Below are positions 8,204 to 15,947 of a stretch of DNA of 33,472 nucleotides, piece after piece. Location of the stretch: IMG/VR virus record IMGVR_UViG_3300008113_000525, positions 1 to 33,472 of that record; one strand, given 5' to 3'. The stretch comes from a virus. The notes under the pieces are model-generated. The model had not been told where the DNA came from. It saw only the letters and a list, made by a program, of their open reading frames with translations, and did not search any database. The stretch's first letter is position 1, and every line of letters begins with the position of its first letter. The translations under genes and the position numbers were made by a program.

Positions 8204-8902
8204 ATGCCTCAAGTAAATCGAACGGATTTTAAAAACATGGTTCACATGGCAAACGGTGGAACCTTCACGGTCCCCATCGGGGTTTCAAAAATCACGGTCA
8301 TCGGGGCCGGTGGTGGTGGGGGGGGTGGTGGTGGTGGTGGTTCAAACGCCGGTTCAAGCGGTGGCTCTGGCGGTGCCGGTGGTTTTTCTATTGCATCTGC
8401 GGTTGAAATGGACGTTGTGCCGGGGGAGGTGTTGACCGCTACGGTTGGGAATGGGGGAACAGGTGGGGCGGGCGGTACTATTGGGGCGGCGGGCACCGCC
8501 GGATCAACTGGGACAACATCAACATTAGCAAGGGGAACAACAACAATTGTTTCCTTTCCGGGTGGGGCCGGTAGTTCGGGCGGGGTTACTGGTGGCGGGA
8601 CGGGGTCATCGGGAATCCCTTCATCAATCGGATTTAACACAATCACACAATTAAACACATTTGGATCATCAACATATAATAGCGGGATCACCTCGGTCGA
8701 TATGGCTGTTTTGGGGTATTTAAATTTTTCAAGAAACGGTGGATCTGGCGGTGCCGGTCAACCGTTTGCCTCTCCGGCTCCGACTGGGCCATCCGGATCT
8801 CCCGGCCAGAGATTTATTGCAAGCTCTTCTGGTGGTGGTGGTGGCCCGATAAGTGGTGGGGGTGGCGGTGGCGGTGCCGGTTTCATCATTATAGCATGGT
8901 GA
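8204..8902 (+). CDS. glycine-rich tail fibre / adhesin-like protein
   Basis: This 232-residue protein starts FTVPIGVSKITVIGAGGGGG, the opening typical of phage glycine-rich tail domains (VPxGVxKIxVxGxGGGGGGG). The glycine-rich stretches lie around residues 30-65, 85-145 and 185-225, and the chain ends in GGAGFIIIAW, also typical. Such proteins often form polyglycine sandwich tips that bind host receptors. It follows the repeat fibre gene with a GGAGAATGGAAAA site. The third-base composition (GGT-rich glycine codons) differs from neighbouring genes, suggesting separate origin or strong selection. Host receptor unknown. Confidence 0.7.
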   Translation: MPQVNRTDFKNMVHMANGGTFTVPIGVSKITVIGAGGGGGGGGGGGSNAGSSGGSGGAGGFSIASAVEMDVVPGEVLTATVGNGGTGGAGGTIGAAGTAGSTGTTSTLARGTTTIVSFPGGAGSSGGVTGGGTGSSGIPSSIGFNTITQLNTFGSSTYNSGITSVDMAVLGYLNFSRNGGSGGAGQPFASPAPTGPSGSPGQRFIASSSGGGGGPISGGGGGGGAGFIIIAW

Positions 8903-8930
8903 TTTTGTGGTCACATGGTAGCATGAGCAA

Positions 8931-9503
8931 ATGAAAAATAAATTCCCGATCGCAACTCTAAACAATTTCGACATTTTCGCATTTTATGAAAACGCGTTTT
9001 CTTCGGTTGAATGCGAGAGCGTCAAAAAATTGTTTACCGAAATGGAATCGGGAAAAGTAAGCGGAGAGAATAATCTCGACGAGAAAATCAGAAAATCAAA
9101 GGTCCGTTTCGTTGAAAGAGACGACGAGACGGATTGGATTTTCGACAAACTTACGGGATTTGCGTTCAATTGTAATTTGGCCCGTTGGCATTTCCAACTC
9201 GCGGGGTTTTATGAGGGATTACAACTCACGGAATACGGCGAGGACGGGAGTCATTACGATTGGCATATGGACAATGGGACGGGAGAGATGAGCATTCGAA
9301 AACTCTCCCTCATTTTGCTCCTGGACGACGCGGCCGATTACGAAGGCGGGGAGCTAGGATTTATTGGGCTCAACGAAAAAAGAAAATTCAACGCCGGGAC
9401 TCTTATCGTTTTTCCGAGCTATGTCGGACATAAGGTCTACCCGGTAACAAAAGGAACGAGGAGGACGGTTGTCGCTTGGATTAGCGGGGACCCTTACAAA
9501 TAA
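8931..9503 (+). CDS. 2-oxoglutarate/Fe(II)-dependent oxygenase (prolyl 4-hydroxylase-like)
   Basis: The 190-residue sequence carries the double-stranded beta-helix signature of this family: H112-x-D114 in HYDWHMDNG, the distal H167 in FPSYVGHKVYPV, and R177 ten residues later, which should bind 2-oxoglutarate. The segment LILLLDDAADYEGGELGF matches the family core. Members hydroxylate protein or small-molecule substrates using O2 and 2-oxoglutarate. The gene lies between the glycine-rich fibre and the lysis genes, so a fibre or cell-envelope substrate is possible but unproven. There is no signal peptide, so it acts in the cytoplasm. The promoter is probably shared with the tail genes. Confidence 0.85.
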   Translation: MKNKFPIATLNNFDIFAFYENAFSSVECESVKKLFTEMESGKVSGENNLDEKIRKSKVRFVERDDETDWIFDKLTGFAFNCNLARWHFQLAGFYEGLQLTEYGEDGSHYDWHMDNGTGEMSIRKLSLILLLDDAADYEGGELGFIGLNEKRKFNAGTLIVFPSYVGHKVYPVTKGTRRTVVAWISGDPYK

Positions 9504-9504
9504 A

Positions 9505-9744
9505 ATGAGCGATATTTTAGATCAAATTCAAAAGGATTTCGAGGAACTCAAGAAAATCAAACTCGCGAGGGAAAAGGCGGAACTTATCGAGCAAAAAACC
9601 CAGGAATGGATGACCCTCTCGAGCGAATACAATACGAAACTATATGAGGCCGTTGACGACGAGACCAAACTCGCGGAGGCGGTATCAATCAAAGAGGCCC
9701 TAAACGCTAAACAGGCCGAAATCGACGAGCTAAACAAACAATAA
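9505..9744 (+). CDS. small coiled-coil protein, function unknown
   Basis: This 79-residue protein starts two bases after the oxygenase stop. It is almost entirely charged helix (Lys/Glu/Asp-rich), with heptad-like spacing through EELKKIKLAREKAELIEQ and a C-terminal INKxA-type helix ending ELNKQ. Similar small coiled-coil proteins near fibre genes can act as fibre chaperones or virion linkers, but nothing here proves that. The gene might start 36 bases upstream, inside the oxygenase frame overlap; I prefer the later ATG because it gives the usual tight spacing. Confidence 0.6.
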   Translation: MSDILDQIQKDFEELKKIKLAREKAELIEQKTQEWMTLSSEYNTKLYEAVDDETKLAEAVSIKEALNAKQAEIDELNKQ

Positions 9745-9756
9745 AGGAGAAACAAA

Positions 9757-9906
9757 ATGATTTTATTTGCGGTTTTATGGGGAGCATTTGCGGGAACAAT
9801 GATCGAAAAACAAGGGGCCTATTGCGATTGTTTTCGCGATTCATTCAAGGGCGCGTATTGCGAGAGCATTAAGGGAAAAGGCTCCGAAGGATCATGTCAC
9901 AAATAA
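9757..9906 (+). CDS. small membrane-anchored Cys-containing protein
   Basis: This 49-residue ORF starts MILFAVLWGAFAGTMIEKQG, a short apolar N-terminal helix, and then has four cysteines (YCDC, YCES, SCHK). GGAGAAACAAA precedes the ATG at good spacing. Its last 13 bases overlap the following gene. The hydrophobic start could be a signal anchor. I do not recognise the family. It sits at the head of the lysis region, so a role at the envelope is plausible. Confidence 0.55.
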   Translation: MILFAVLWGAFAGTMIEKQGAYCDCFRDSFKGAYCESIKGKGSEGSCHK

Positions 9907-10160
9907 GCGAGGCACGGAAAAACCTCATCCTCGCGGTTGCGGATAATTACGGGGACGCGTTTCCTTTCCTTCACTCGCTCGAGAAGGCGAAGCGGAGGGA
10001 GGAGATTTATTCGTGGTTTTTGCGGAATAAGATCACCGGGAAAAAATTCGTTACCTTTTTTGAGGAGCGAAAATATTCGTTGTTGCAAGTCATGGCCGAC
10101 GTTTTGACGGAAATCGACCGCAAGAAAAAAGAGGCGATTATTGCGGGGGTCGACTTATGA
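9894..10160 (+). CDS. hypothetical helical protein upstream of the endolysin
   Basis: This 88-residue basic, largely helical protein (RRREEIYSWFLRNKITGKK type sequence) has no membrane segment, zinc motif or catalytic motif that I can see. The start overlaps the small Cys protein by 13 bases, and the stop overlaps the endolysin start by 4 bases (ATGA), so all three are likely translated in a coupled way. Function is unknown. Confidence 0.6.
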   Translation: MSQISEARKNLILAVADNYGDAFPFLHSLEKAKRREEIYSWFLRNKITGKKFVTFFEERKYSLLQVMADVLTEIDRKKKEAIIAGVDL

Positions 10161-10588
10161 GTCAGCGTTTGATCGACTATGCGAAACCCGACGTTAAAGA
10201 CCGGGTCGAATGGTTATGCATCGAGGCTATGCTCGTTTTGTGCGACGTGGTTTTGTGGGCCCGCTCGAAGCAATTGCCCGTCGTTATCTCGGACGCGGTA
10301 TCATCCCAGGCGGAGGACGAAAAGCTCCAAAGAGTTTCAAGCACTCACCGGGAGGGGAGAGCGTTCGACCTCTCGACTCGAGGATGGACGAAAGACTCAA
10401 TCGACGAATGCGTCCGGGTTTTCAATTTCAAATATCGGCAAATTGCGGCCCTTGGACAAAACGGGGATCCTCGCCTGGTATATTTTCACAATGCCGGGAC
10501 GGGGGACCATTTGCATTTTCAGGTCTCCAAACGGTTTTCGATGCCGCTACAAACCTTTAAGGTTGAAACCGCAACAAAAAAAGCATAA
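10157..10588 (+). CDS. M15-type zinc D-Ala peptidase, probable endolysin
   Basis: This 143-residue protein contains the complete M15-like zinc site: STHREGRAFD (H64 and D71, pattern SxHxxGxAxD) and GDHLHFQV (H118-x-H120), with D117 near the catalytic base position. M15 endolysins cut the L-Ala-D-Glu or D-Ala cross-peptide bonds of peptidoglycan. There is no signal peptide, so release would depend on a holin. The gene is followed by a small membrane protein with holin features. An alternative ORF in another frame (10179-10769) is longer but lacks these motifs. I am confident of the fold family; the exact bond cut is unknown. Confidence 0.85.
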   Translation: MSQRLIDYAKPDVKDRVEWLCIEAMLVLCDVVLWARSKQLPVVISDAVSSQAEDEKLQRVSSTHREGRAFDLSTRGWTKDSIDECVRVFNFKYRQIAALGQNGDPRLVYFHNAGTGDHLHFQVSKRFSMPLQTFKVETATKKA

Positions 10589-10614
10589 GTTTATAGAATA
10601 CCGGAGGAAAAAAA

Positions 10615-10776
10615 ATGGATATTATCGCAATCGTTGGCAAGGCTCAAGAAATCTCGGGAATGGTGGCTCTCATCCTGACGGGTTTGATCGGGATTTCTCT
10701 CATGATCCCAGGAGATCAACCGGAAAAGGCTCTCCAGGCCGTGCTCGATTTCATCAAAAAGTTTTCTAAAAAGTAA
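10615..10776 (+). CDS. small single-span membrane protein, holin candidate
   Basis: This 53-residue protein has one hydrophobic helix (about residues 14-31, GMVALILTGLIGISLM) and a basic tail ending FIKKFSKK. The gene has a strong GGAGGAAAAAAA site and sits directly after the endolysin. One helix with a C-terminal Lys cluster resembles small class III holins or pinholins, but the length and motif are not diagnostic. The next gene starts three bases after the stop. It could instead be a virion or envelope protein. Confidence 0.55.
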   Translation: MDIIAIVGKAQEISGMVALILTGLIGISLMIPGDQPEKALQAVLDFIKKFSKK

Positions 10777-10779
10777 AAA

Positions 10780-11013
10780 ATGGAACTCATCGGGCCCCTC
10801 CTGGGTTTACTTGCCGAAATCGGGAAAATCATAAATTTCGAAAATTCCCATTCGGTCCAGGAGCGGGTCGAGGAGTTACGAAAGGCTTATGATCTCGAAA
10901 TTTCGAAAGGTCCGGCACGCGATGACGCTCTCATTTATTCTATTCGCGTCGAGCTGCGCGACATTTGCGAGCTATATTGTGCCACGATTAAAGGATCGGC
11001 CTCTAAGGGTTGA
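10780..11013 (+). CDS. possible inner-membrane spanin-like (Rz-like) protein
   Basis: This 77-residue protein has an apolar N-terminus (LIGPLLGLLAEIGKII, residues 3-18) followed by a charged helix (RVEELRKAYDLEISKG). That matches the broad layout of i-spanins, a membrane anchor plus periplasmic coiled coil, though the anchor is weak. A second gene with a lipoprotein-like leader begins inside it in another frame at 10889, as Rz1 does within Rz. The role is inferred from this nesting and from the adjacent endolysin. Confidence 0.45.
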   Translation: MELIGPLLGLLAEIGKIINFENSHSVQERVEELRKAYDLEISKGPARDDALIYSIRVELRDICELYCATIKGSASKG

Positions 11014-11188
11014 CATTGAGACCCCGAGGACCGTTTTCCGGTACTATCGGGCGGCCCCGTGCGGACCTGGCAAGCTCTTCAAATGCCGGGAGGAGGTCCT
11101 AGAATACGATTTCGACCTATCGAAACGAGAGGATCGTTTGAAGTTTAACGAAATGGGGTTTGAATGCGCGGTACCGGCGCGGCCATAA
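10889..11188 (+). CDS. possible outer-membrane spanin-like (Rz1-like) lipoprotein
   Basis: This 99-residue protein starts with a basic n-region (SKFRKVRH), then a hydrophobic stretch ending FILFASSC, which could be a type II signal with C23 lipidated. The lipobox (ASSC) is imperfect. An ATG at 10922 gives a shorter form lacking the positive n-region, so I prefer 10889. Its first 125 bases lie inside the preceding gene in another frame, an Rz/Rz1-like arrangement. The mature part contains PRTVFRYYRAAPCGPGKLF and more cysteines. AAAGG precedes the start closely. It ends overlapping the RecU-like gene by 25 bases. Confidence 0.5.
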   Translation: MISKFRKVRHAMTLSFILFASSCATFASYIVPRLKDRPLRVDIETPRTVFRYYRAAPCGPGKLFKCREEVLEYDFDLSKREDRLKFNEMGFECAVPARP

Positions 11189-11625
11189 GGGGCGCAAAAG
11201 CTAAATTTTGGGGAGCGAATTTCGAGAATTTGCTCTCCCTCCATTGCCGATTGAATAAAATCGCATTCGAGAAAATCCCCTCCGGTTGCAAATGGGTCGG
11301 AAAAATGGCCGTCCCACAAAAAACCCCCTTCGATTTTATCGCAGCAAAAAACGGGCGAGCCGTTGTTTTCGACGCTAAAACCCTGGACCGCGAAACATTC
11401 CCGAAATCCTCATGTGAACCTCATCAGGTCGAGGCCCTCCATTCATTTGAAATGTCAAAATTGACGGCGGGTTATATTGTTTTTTTCCGGCCTATAAATT
11501 CCGTTGTCTTTTTTACGGCCTCGCAATTGAAAGGTTTACTCCCGCGGTATAGTCTAAAATCAACGGATGGAATAAGTCTAGGAACTGGGTCCGAGTTAAA
11601 TTTGGGGGTTTTGTTCGATGAGTAA
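11164..11625 (+). CDS. RecU-like Holliday-junction resolvase family nuclease
   Basis: The 153-residue protein shows a PD-(D/E)xK layout like RecU: GxxFExL near E21, KTPFDF with D57, VVFDAKT with D70 and K72, and EPHQVEAL with H87-Q88. RecU resolves four-way DNA junctions during recombination and packaging. The location among lysis and fibre genes is unusual, because the recombination genes are in the leftward early block. Late expression would suit removal of branched DNA before packaging. An alternative reading is a host-DNA-degrading or packaging-associated nuclease of the same superfamily. Confidence 0.7.
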   Translation: MRGTGAAIRGAKAKFWGANFENLLSLHCRLNKIAFEKIPSGCKWVGKMAVPQKTPFDFIAAKNGRAVVFDAKTLDRETFPKSSCEPHQVEALHSFEMSKLTAGYIVFFRPINSVVFFTASQLKGLLPRYSLKSTDGISLGTGSELNLGVLFDE

Positions 11626-11917
11626 ACCAGGTGAGGAAAAGTCTTTCGTAAAAAATCACCCTGATTTCGATTTCTTTTTTAATAAAATCGCATGGGCCGC
11701 AATAACGGCCGTTGTCAGTTTCGCGGCCTTTCAGTTAAACAAGCTCTCGGAGTCCGTCGCGGACCTCAACAAGAATATGACCCTAGTCGTTTACCAACTC
11801 GAAAACGTCGAGAAGGAGAGCGCGGATTTTAAAGTCGAACTAAAAAAGCTCGTCGATCGAGTCAACGATTTGGAGAAAAAAACAAATGGCAGCCGGACCC
11901 TACGAACTAACAATTGA
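11618..11917 (+). CDS. membrane-anchored coiled-coil protein (holin/hemolysin XhlA-like layout)
   Basis: This 99-residue protein has a membrane segment at about residues 28-45 (WAAITAVVSFAAFQLN) followed by a long coiled coil (SVADLNKNMTLVVYQLEN to NDLEKKT). XhlA-like proteins show a coiled coil with a transmembrane helix but usually in the reverse order. It could be a second holin-type or spanin-type component, or a membrane-tethered virion protein. It starts 8 bases before the RecU stop and ends 32 bases into the next gene. Confidence 0.5.
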   Translation: MSKPGEEKSFVKNHPDFDFFFNKIAWAAITAVVSFAAFQLNKLSESVADLNKNMTLVVYQLENVEKESADFKVELKKLVDRVNDLEKKTNGSRTLRTNN

Positions 11918-12227
11918 GCAAGGAGTCGACCGAATCATCGAGGTAACGATCAAGGATAAAGCGACCGAACTCCCTATTGACCTCACCGGATGGACGTTCC
12001 AACTCCAAATCCGCGAGAAATACACTTCGGCCTCCGTGCTATATGCTCCGGCGGTTACTATTTTTAACGCTCTCGGGGGCGTGATTCGAATCACTCTCAC
12101 GGCTACCGCAACCGCGGCCCTCCCGGTGAAACCCCTAGTGTACGACCTCGAGGGGACCCGGCCCGATACCACAAAAATCCGAATCCTAAAGGGTCCGGTT
12201 GAGGTGGATCCCGAGGTTACCCGATGA
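11886..12227 (+). CDS. BppU-like N-terminal beta-sandwich protein (fibre/baseplate accessory)
   Basis: The 113-residue sequence has the pattern seen in phage baseplate upper protein N-terminal domains: EQGVDRIIEVTIKD, then PIDLTGWTFQLQIREK, then GGVIRITLTATATAALPV and VYDLEGTRPD. These small Ig-like domains hold fibres to the virion. The following collagen-like and 954-residue fibre genes support this. The start lies 32 bases inside the preceding gene and the stop overlaps the next start by 4 bases. Confidence 0.6.
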   Translation: MAAGPYELTIEQGVDRIIEVTIKDKATELPIDLTGWTFQLQIREKYTSASVLYAPAVTIFNALGGVIRITLTATATAALPVKPLVYDLEGTRPDTTKIRILKGPVEVDPEVTR

Positions 12228-12619
12228 GCGATCAATTCAAGGTCGAAATCATAGACGACCCCCAGGCAATCGTCGTTTCGGTTGAGACCCAGGTCCAACC
12301 GGACATCGAGGTTTCGATTTCAAATGATCCGCAGGGCCTTATCGTTCAAATTGACAACGGAATCGCAGGGACTCCCGGCTCCCCTGGCTCCCCCGGCTCT
12401 CCGGGGTCTCCAGGTCCTTCGGGATCTCCGGGCTCCCCTGGCTCTCCAGGGTCCCCAGGCTCTCCCGGAGCTCCTGGGCCTAACCTCATTGACAACACAA
12501 CGTCAACGACCTTAACGGGGATTTTAGAGGGGAACGGCTCGACCGTAGGGGTTGCGACTCCGGACGTGGATTACGCGACCGTGCCTTTAACAATCGTAAA
12601 TGCTTTAATTTTTGGATAA
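12224..12619 (+). CDS. collagen-like fibre protein
   Basis: This 131-residue protein has an N-terminal beta domain (1-48), thirteen consecutive Gly-X-Y triplets (about 49-87, mainly GSP), and a short C-terminal cap (LEGNGSTVGVATPDVDY). Collagen-like triplets in phage fibres form trimeric stalks and usually contain Pro at X or Y, as here. Proline hydroxylation is a known collagen modification, and a 2OG-Fe(II) oxygenase gene lies about 3 kb upstream in the same block; a link is speculative. ATGA overlap with the preceding gene. Confidence 0.8.
   Translation: MSDQFKVEIIDDPQAIVVSVETQVQPDIEVSISNDPQGLIVQIDNGIAGTPGSPGSPGSPGSPGPSGSPGSPGSPGSPGSPGAPGPNLIDNTTSTTLTGILEGNGSTVGVATPDVDYATVPLTIVNALIFG
12368..12484 (+). 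repeat. Gly-X-Y collagen-like triplet repeats
   Basis: Thirteen nine-base units coding Gly-Ser-Pro or close variants. Codons vary (GGC/GGA/GGG/GGT, TCC/TCT), so units are not identical at DNA level, which limits slippage. Confidence 0.85.
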
Positions 12620-12628
12620 GGTGAAACA

Positions 12629-15493
12629 ATGAAAATCATACTCCCGTCAACTAACTACACATTCACACCGAGTTTAAACCGAGTAAGTTTTTCTCCAATG
12701 TCGGGGAATTTTGACCCCGCGAAGCTCCTCGGAATTGTGAACGTTACGACCGGGAAGATTATTTTTGCGACCGGATCGCAGCCGTCGGGCCTGGGGGGAA
12801 CGTTTTCAACGATAACGTTTACAAACGACACATTGACCTACTCCTCGTCTAACGTGGGACAAAACTCGACCGATATTTTACAGGTCATTTATGAGGACCC
12901 AACCGCGACCCAAACCGTAGGCGGTAGCGTTTCGATTTCCGGGCAGCCTCTCGACGTTTCGGCCGCATCGGTCCCGGTAAACCTAAGCGATGGAAACGGG
13001 GTCAAGGTTTTATCGACCGTTGACACGATAACCGGCGAGGACGGGCTCAACGTAAATCTTTTAAATTCAAGTTTTGGGGGGACCTTAGGGGCGGCAATGC
13101 CTCTCCCCTTCAACCAAAACGCTCTCTCGATTGGGGTTTTGAATGGCGGGACTCTCTACGCTCCGGCTCTTGATCCGACCTCCGGGGAGTTACAGGTCCA
13201 GGCAAAAATTACCGATAGCGCGGGCCTCCCAATTAACAAAGGTCAGCAAACAATGACGAACTCGGTCCCCGTGACCATTGCGTCGGACCAAAGCGCGATC
13301 CCTATCACGACAAGCTCCCCGATTGAGGTCAACGTCGCTCAATCCGTTTCCCAGGACATCCTCGGGGTTGCCATAAGCGGCAACCGAAACAATCAAATCG
13401 AGGTCAGTTTCAACTCCGCGCCCGGCGCGTCTCTTATTACAAACACTTTCGTCGGCTCCGGAGCCGTTTCGATCACAAACGGACACTCGATTTATTCAAC
13501 CGGAACGGTTGCAACATCGACCGCAAGGGCTCAATCTGTTCAATTGACGACATACCGGCCCGCCCATGAGATTTATTCGGCGTTTACGGCCGCATTTTTG
13601 AACCCTCAAGGTTTATGTCAATCAAGGATCGGTTTGTTTAATGCAAACAATGGATTTGCGATCGGATACGACGGGACGATTTTTAGCGTTTTTGTCCGAA
13701 ACAATGGGTCCGAATCTTCGATCAATCAAGGAACCTTCAACGTCGACAATTTGACGGGGGCCTCAACGTCGAAATTTACCAGGAACGGAACCCCGGAGGC
13801 CCTAAACCTTACTCTATCGAATTTGTTTCGAATCCGTTTCGCCTGGCTAGGGTCGGCAAACATCCTTTTCGAGGTTTTCTCCCCCGATGGCGAATGGATT
13901 TTATTCCACAATATCCGTCAACCGAACTCGTCGTATAATCCGAGCATAACGACCCCCGACCTCCCGATGACCCTGGAACTCGTAAAAACGGGAGGAGCAA
14001 CGAACTCAAGCATTGCGACGGCGTGCTGGGGGGCGGGAACGACCTCGGCTTATTCGCCTATCTCCTCGACATTAAACGACAATACGCTCGCAGCAATGAC
14101 CCGCTCGGTGATTACCGGCCAAACGACCGGGGGCGGACCTGGGGGCGGTTATGTAAATGTTAAAGTAAATCCGTCGGGAGCTCTCACGGTCGAAAATACG
14201 CAATCCGGGACCGCAAGTAATAACGTTGCACAATACGGAGGGGTTGCGACCTCACTCGGTCAAAAGGCAAGTTCAGCCTCCATGCCAGTGGTTATCAGCT
14301 CAGATCAGAGCGTTATTGATGTTGAACAGCCGGATTTGTATATCAACGGAGCGGTAAACATTGCCGCCGGAAATAACTTATTCAACAATCCGGCGGGCCC
14401 CGGTGGAACGGATGCCCAGGGATATAAATCCGGCTCATGCCAGGTGTTTATTACAAACGCCGGGGGATCAATAGAATTTCAACACTCGAGCGATAATTCG
14501 ACTTGGGTCACAATGCCCGCGTTTCGGGTCGATTCGGTTTCTCCTCCTCCGATCGTCGCTCCTATTTCTGGAACGGTTTCGTCATTCGTTTACACGTTTC
14601 CGATTCGGATGCGATATATTCGATTGAACGTAACGACGACCCTCGCGGGATCCCCACGGGCAAACCTTCGCTTGAGTCAGGATGCCTGGACTCCTATAGT
14701 CGGGACGGTCGTTTCGGCGGTGGCTGCGAACCTAAACGCGACCGTTGCGGGGTCGTTGACCTCGGTCGGAACAATTACAACCGTTACAGGAGTCACGACG
14801 GTTTCAACGGTTTCCGCTGTTAACTCCGCGGCCCTAAGCGCAACTCAGGTCGTTGACGTTGCCTCCGCTGCCATTACAACGACACAAACGAGCGCAAACA
14901 TAAATACCGCAGCAACTCAAGCGGCCTCGTTTGCGGTTTACGTTACGGCCATTTCAGGAGCCGGGGCGGCAATGGACGTTCAAGTTCAAGAGACGATGAA
15001 CGGGACGGATTATTTCACGATTTATCAATTCGAGCGGATTACAACGACCGGTCAGTTTTATAGTCCGGCGATTAAACTCTCCGGGTCCGGGTTGAGGTAT
15101 ATCCGAACGATTAGCGGAACGACTCCCTCGGTTACAAATTCGGTCAACCGCATTCAAAGATCGGGCCAGGCGGAAACCGTGAGGCGGTTTATCAATCGAA
15201 CGATTGACCCAAATACCTTGAACTCAAACACGGGCTCTTTTTTCTGCGACGGGGTCGAGGATTTCAATCTCATTGTTCGGTGTACCGCGCAAACAACGGC
15301 GGCAACGATCGCACTCCAGTTTTCAACCGATAATACAAATTGGTTTACCTCAACCGCAACCGTTACGACCTCGGTCGGAATCGTAATGGCTCAAATTGAT
15401 AACCAACAATTTAAATTTGTCCGGGCAAACGTTACTGCAGCCGGGACCGGAATTACGCTCGGAGAAATAACAATAGGGGGACACTCTGCATGA
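12629..15493 (+). CDS. large tail fibre / receptor-binding region protein
   Basis: This 954-residue Ser/Thr/Ala/Val-rich beta protein is preceded by an AAGGTGAAAC site. Two segments of the type SVPVTIASDQSAIPITTSS and SMPVVISSDQSVIDV (about 210 and 550) match fibre motifs seen in many phages. A Concanavalin-like beta region lies around 260-480 (RPAHEIYSAFTAAF, FRIRFAWLGSANILFEVF). The C-terminal third contains carbohydrate-binding-like jelly-roll units (FQHSSDNSTWVTM and FYSPAIKLSGSGLRYIRTI, then FDLIVRCTAQ-type). It probably forms the main side or tail fibre. The stop overlaps the next start by four bases. No enzyme motif recognised. Confidence 0.75.
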   Translation: MKIILPSTNYTFTPSLNRVSFSPMSGNFDPAKLLGIVNVTTGKIIFATGSQPSGLGGTFSTITFTNDTLTYSSSNVGQNSTDILQVIYEDPTATQTVGGSVSISGQPLDVSAASVPVNLSDGNGVKVLSTVDTITGEDGLNVNLLNSSFGGTLGAAMPLPFNQNALSIGVLNGGTLYAPALDPTSGELQVQAKITDSAGLPINKGQQTMTNSVPVTIASDQSAIPITTSSPIEVNVAQSVSQDILGVAISGNRNNQIEVSFNSAPGASLITNTFVGSGAVSITNGHSIYSTGTVATSTARAQSVQLTTYRPAHEIYSAFTAAFLNPQGLCQSRIGLFNANNGFAIGYDGTIFSVFVRNNGSESSINQGTFNVDNLTGASTSKFTRNGTPEALNLTLSNLFRIRFAWLGSANILFEVFSPDGEWILFHNIRQPNSSYNPSITTPDLPMTLELVKTGGATNSSIATACWGAGTTSAYSPISSTLNDNTLAAMTRSVITGQTTGGGPGGGYVNVKVNPSGALTVENTQSGTASNNVAQYGGVATSLGQKASSASMPVVISSDQSVIDVEQPDLYINGAVNIAAGNNLFNNPAGPGGTDAQGYKSGSCQVFITNAGGSIEFQHSSDNSTWVTMPAFRVDSVSPPPIVAPISGTVSSFVYTFPIRMRYIRLNVTTTLAGSPRANLRLSQDAWTPIVGTVVSAVAANLNATVAGSLTSVGTITTVTGVTTVSTVSAVNSAALSATQVVDVASAAITTTQTSANINTAATQAASFAVYVTAISGAGAAMDVQVQETMNGTDYFTIYQFERITTTGQFYSPAIKLSGSGLRYIRTISGTTPSVTNSVNRIQRSGQAETVRRFINRTIDPNTLNSNTGSFFCDGVEDFNLIVRCTAQTTAATIALQFSTDNTNWFTSTATVTTSVGIVMAQIDNQQFKFVRANVTAAGTGITLGEITIGGHSA

Positions 15494-15651
15494 TTTCGAT
15501 TTGGCGTTTGGTAAATGATTCGTGGGAAATGGTCGAAGAAATGGAGGACGATTTGGCCCTGGCGCAACGATTGATCGAATTAAGACAGGACGGAAACACA
15601 TATCGAGCAGAAAAAAGGACCGGCGGATTTTCGTCGGTATTGGAGGTCTAA
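15490..15651 (+). CDS. small acidic protein after the fibre gene
   Basis: This 53-residue protein begins at an ATGA overlap with the fibre stop. It has MISIWRLVNDSWEMVEEMED then a helix (LAQRLIELRQDG) and NTYRAEKRTGG. The next gene begins right after its TAA. Small proteins in this place are sometimes fibre chaperones, but no family is recognised. Confidence 0.5.
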   Translation: MISIWRLVNDSWEMVEEMEDDLALAQRLIELRQDGNTYRAEKRTGGFSSVLEV

Positions 15652-15936
15652 ATGGCGGCCCCGGCAAACAATCCATTTCCGTCGATTTATGACAAACAAG
15701 AGCAGCTCTCATTTGATATTTTGGCCGCATTTACTAATGCCGGAACTGAACTCCTAAACTCGGGAGTCACTAACTCGGTACAATATTTAGAAATTTACTA
15801 CGACGGGGCCGGGGAAATTCGGCGCAGATATGACGATACTAGGGTTAACGTTCTTCCCTCGCTCGAACAATTGCGTTTATATCCACAATTGAACGGCCTT
15901 TTTATCGAGGCCGCAAAAACAACACTTTATCCATAG
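15652..15936 (+). CDS. hypothetical protein, paralogue-like with the next gene (1)
   Basis: This 94-residue protein starts MAAPANN and contains YYDGAGEI near residue 50. The following gene starts MAAPPNK and has YTNGAGEI at a similar relative place. That suggests two diverged copies of one small structural or regulatory family. Mixed helix and strand, no membrane or catalytic motif. It starts immediately after the TAA of the previous gene, so translation is coupled. Confidence 0.55.
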   Translation: MAAPANNPFPSIYDKQEQLSFDILAAFTNAGTELLNSGVTNSVQYLEIYYDGAGEIRRRYDDTRVNVLPSLEQLRLYPQLNGLFIEAAKTTLYP

Positions 15937-15947
15937 GAAATTAAAAA

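Noticed and set aside
8242-8691. 149-codon Pro-rich ORF antisense to the glycine-rich fibre
   Set aside because: GGT/GGC codons read as ACC/GCC/CCC on the opposite strand produce Pro-rich nonsense; no start signal.
10179-10769. 196-codon alternative frame over the endolysin
   Set aside because: No family motif and no ribosome binding site. The competing frame has a full M15 zinc site, and the ORF also covers the strong start of the small membrane gene.
12368-12484. Short tandem repeats as a CRISPR or mobile element
   Set aside because: Nine-base units without spacers code for collagen-like triplets.
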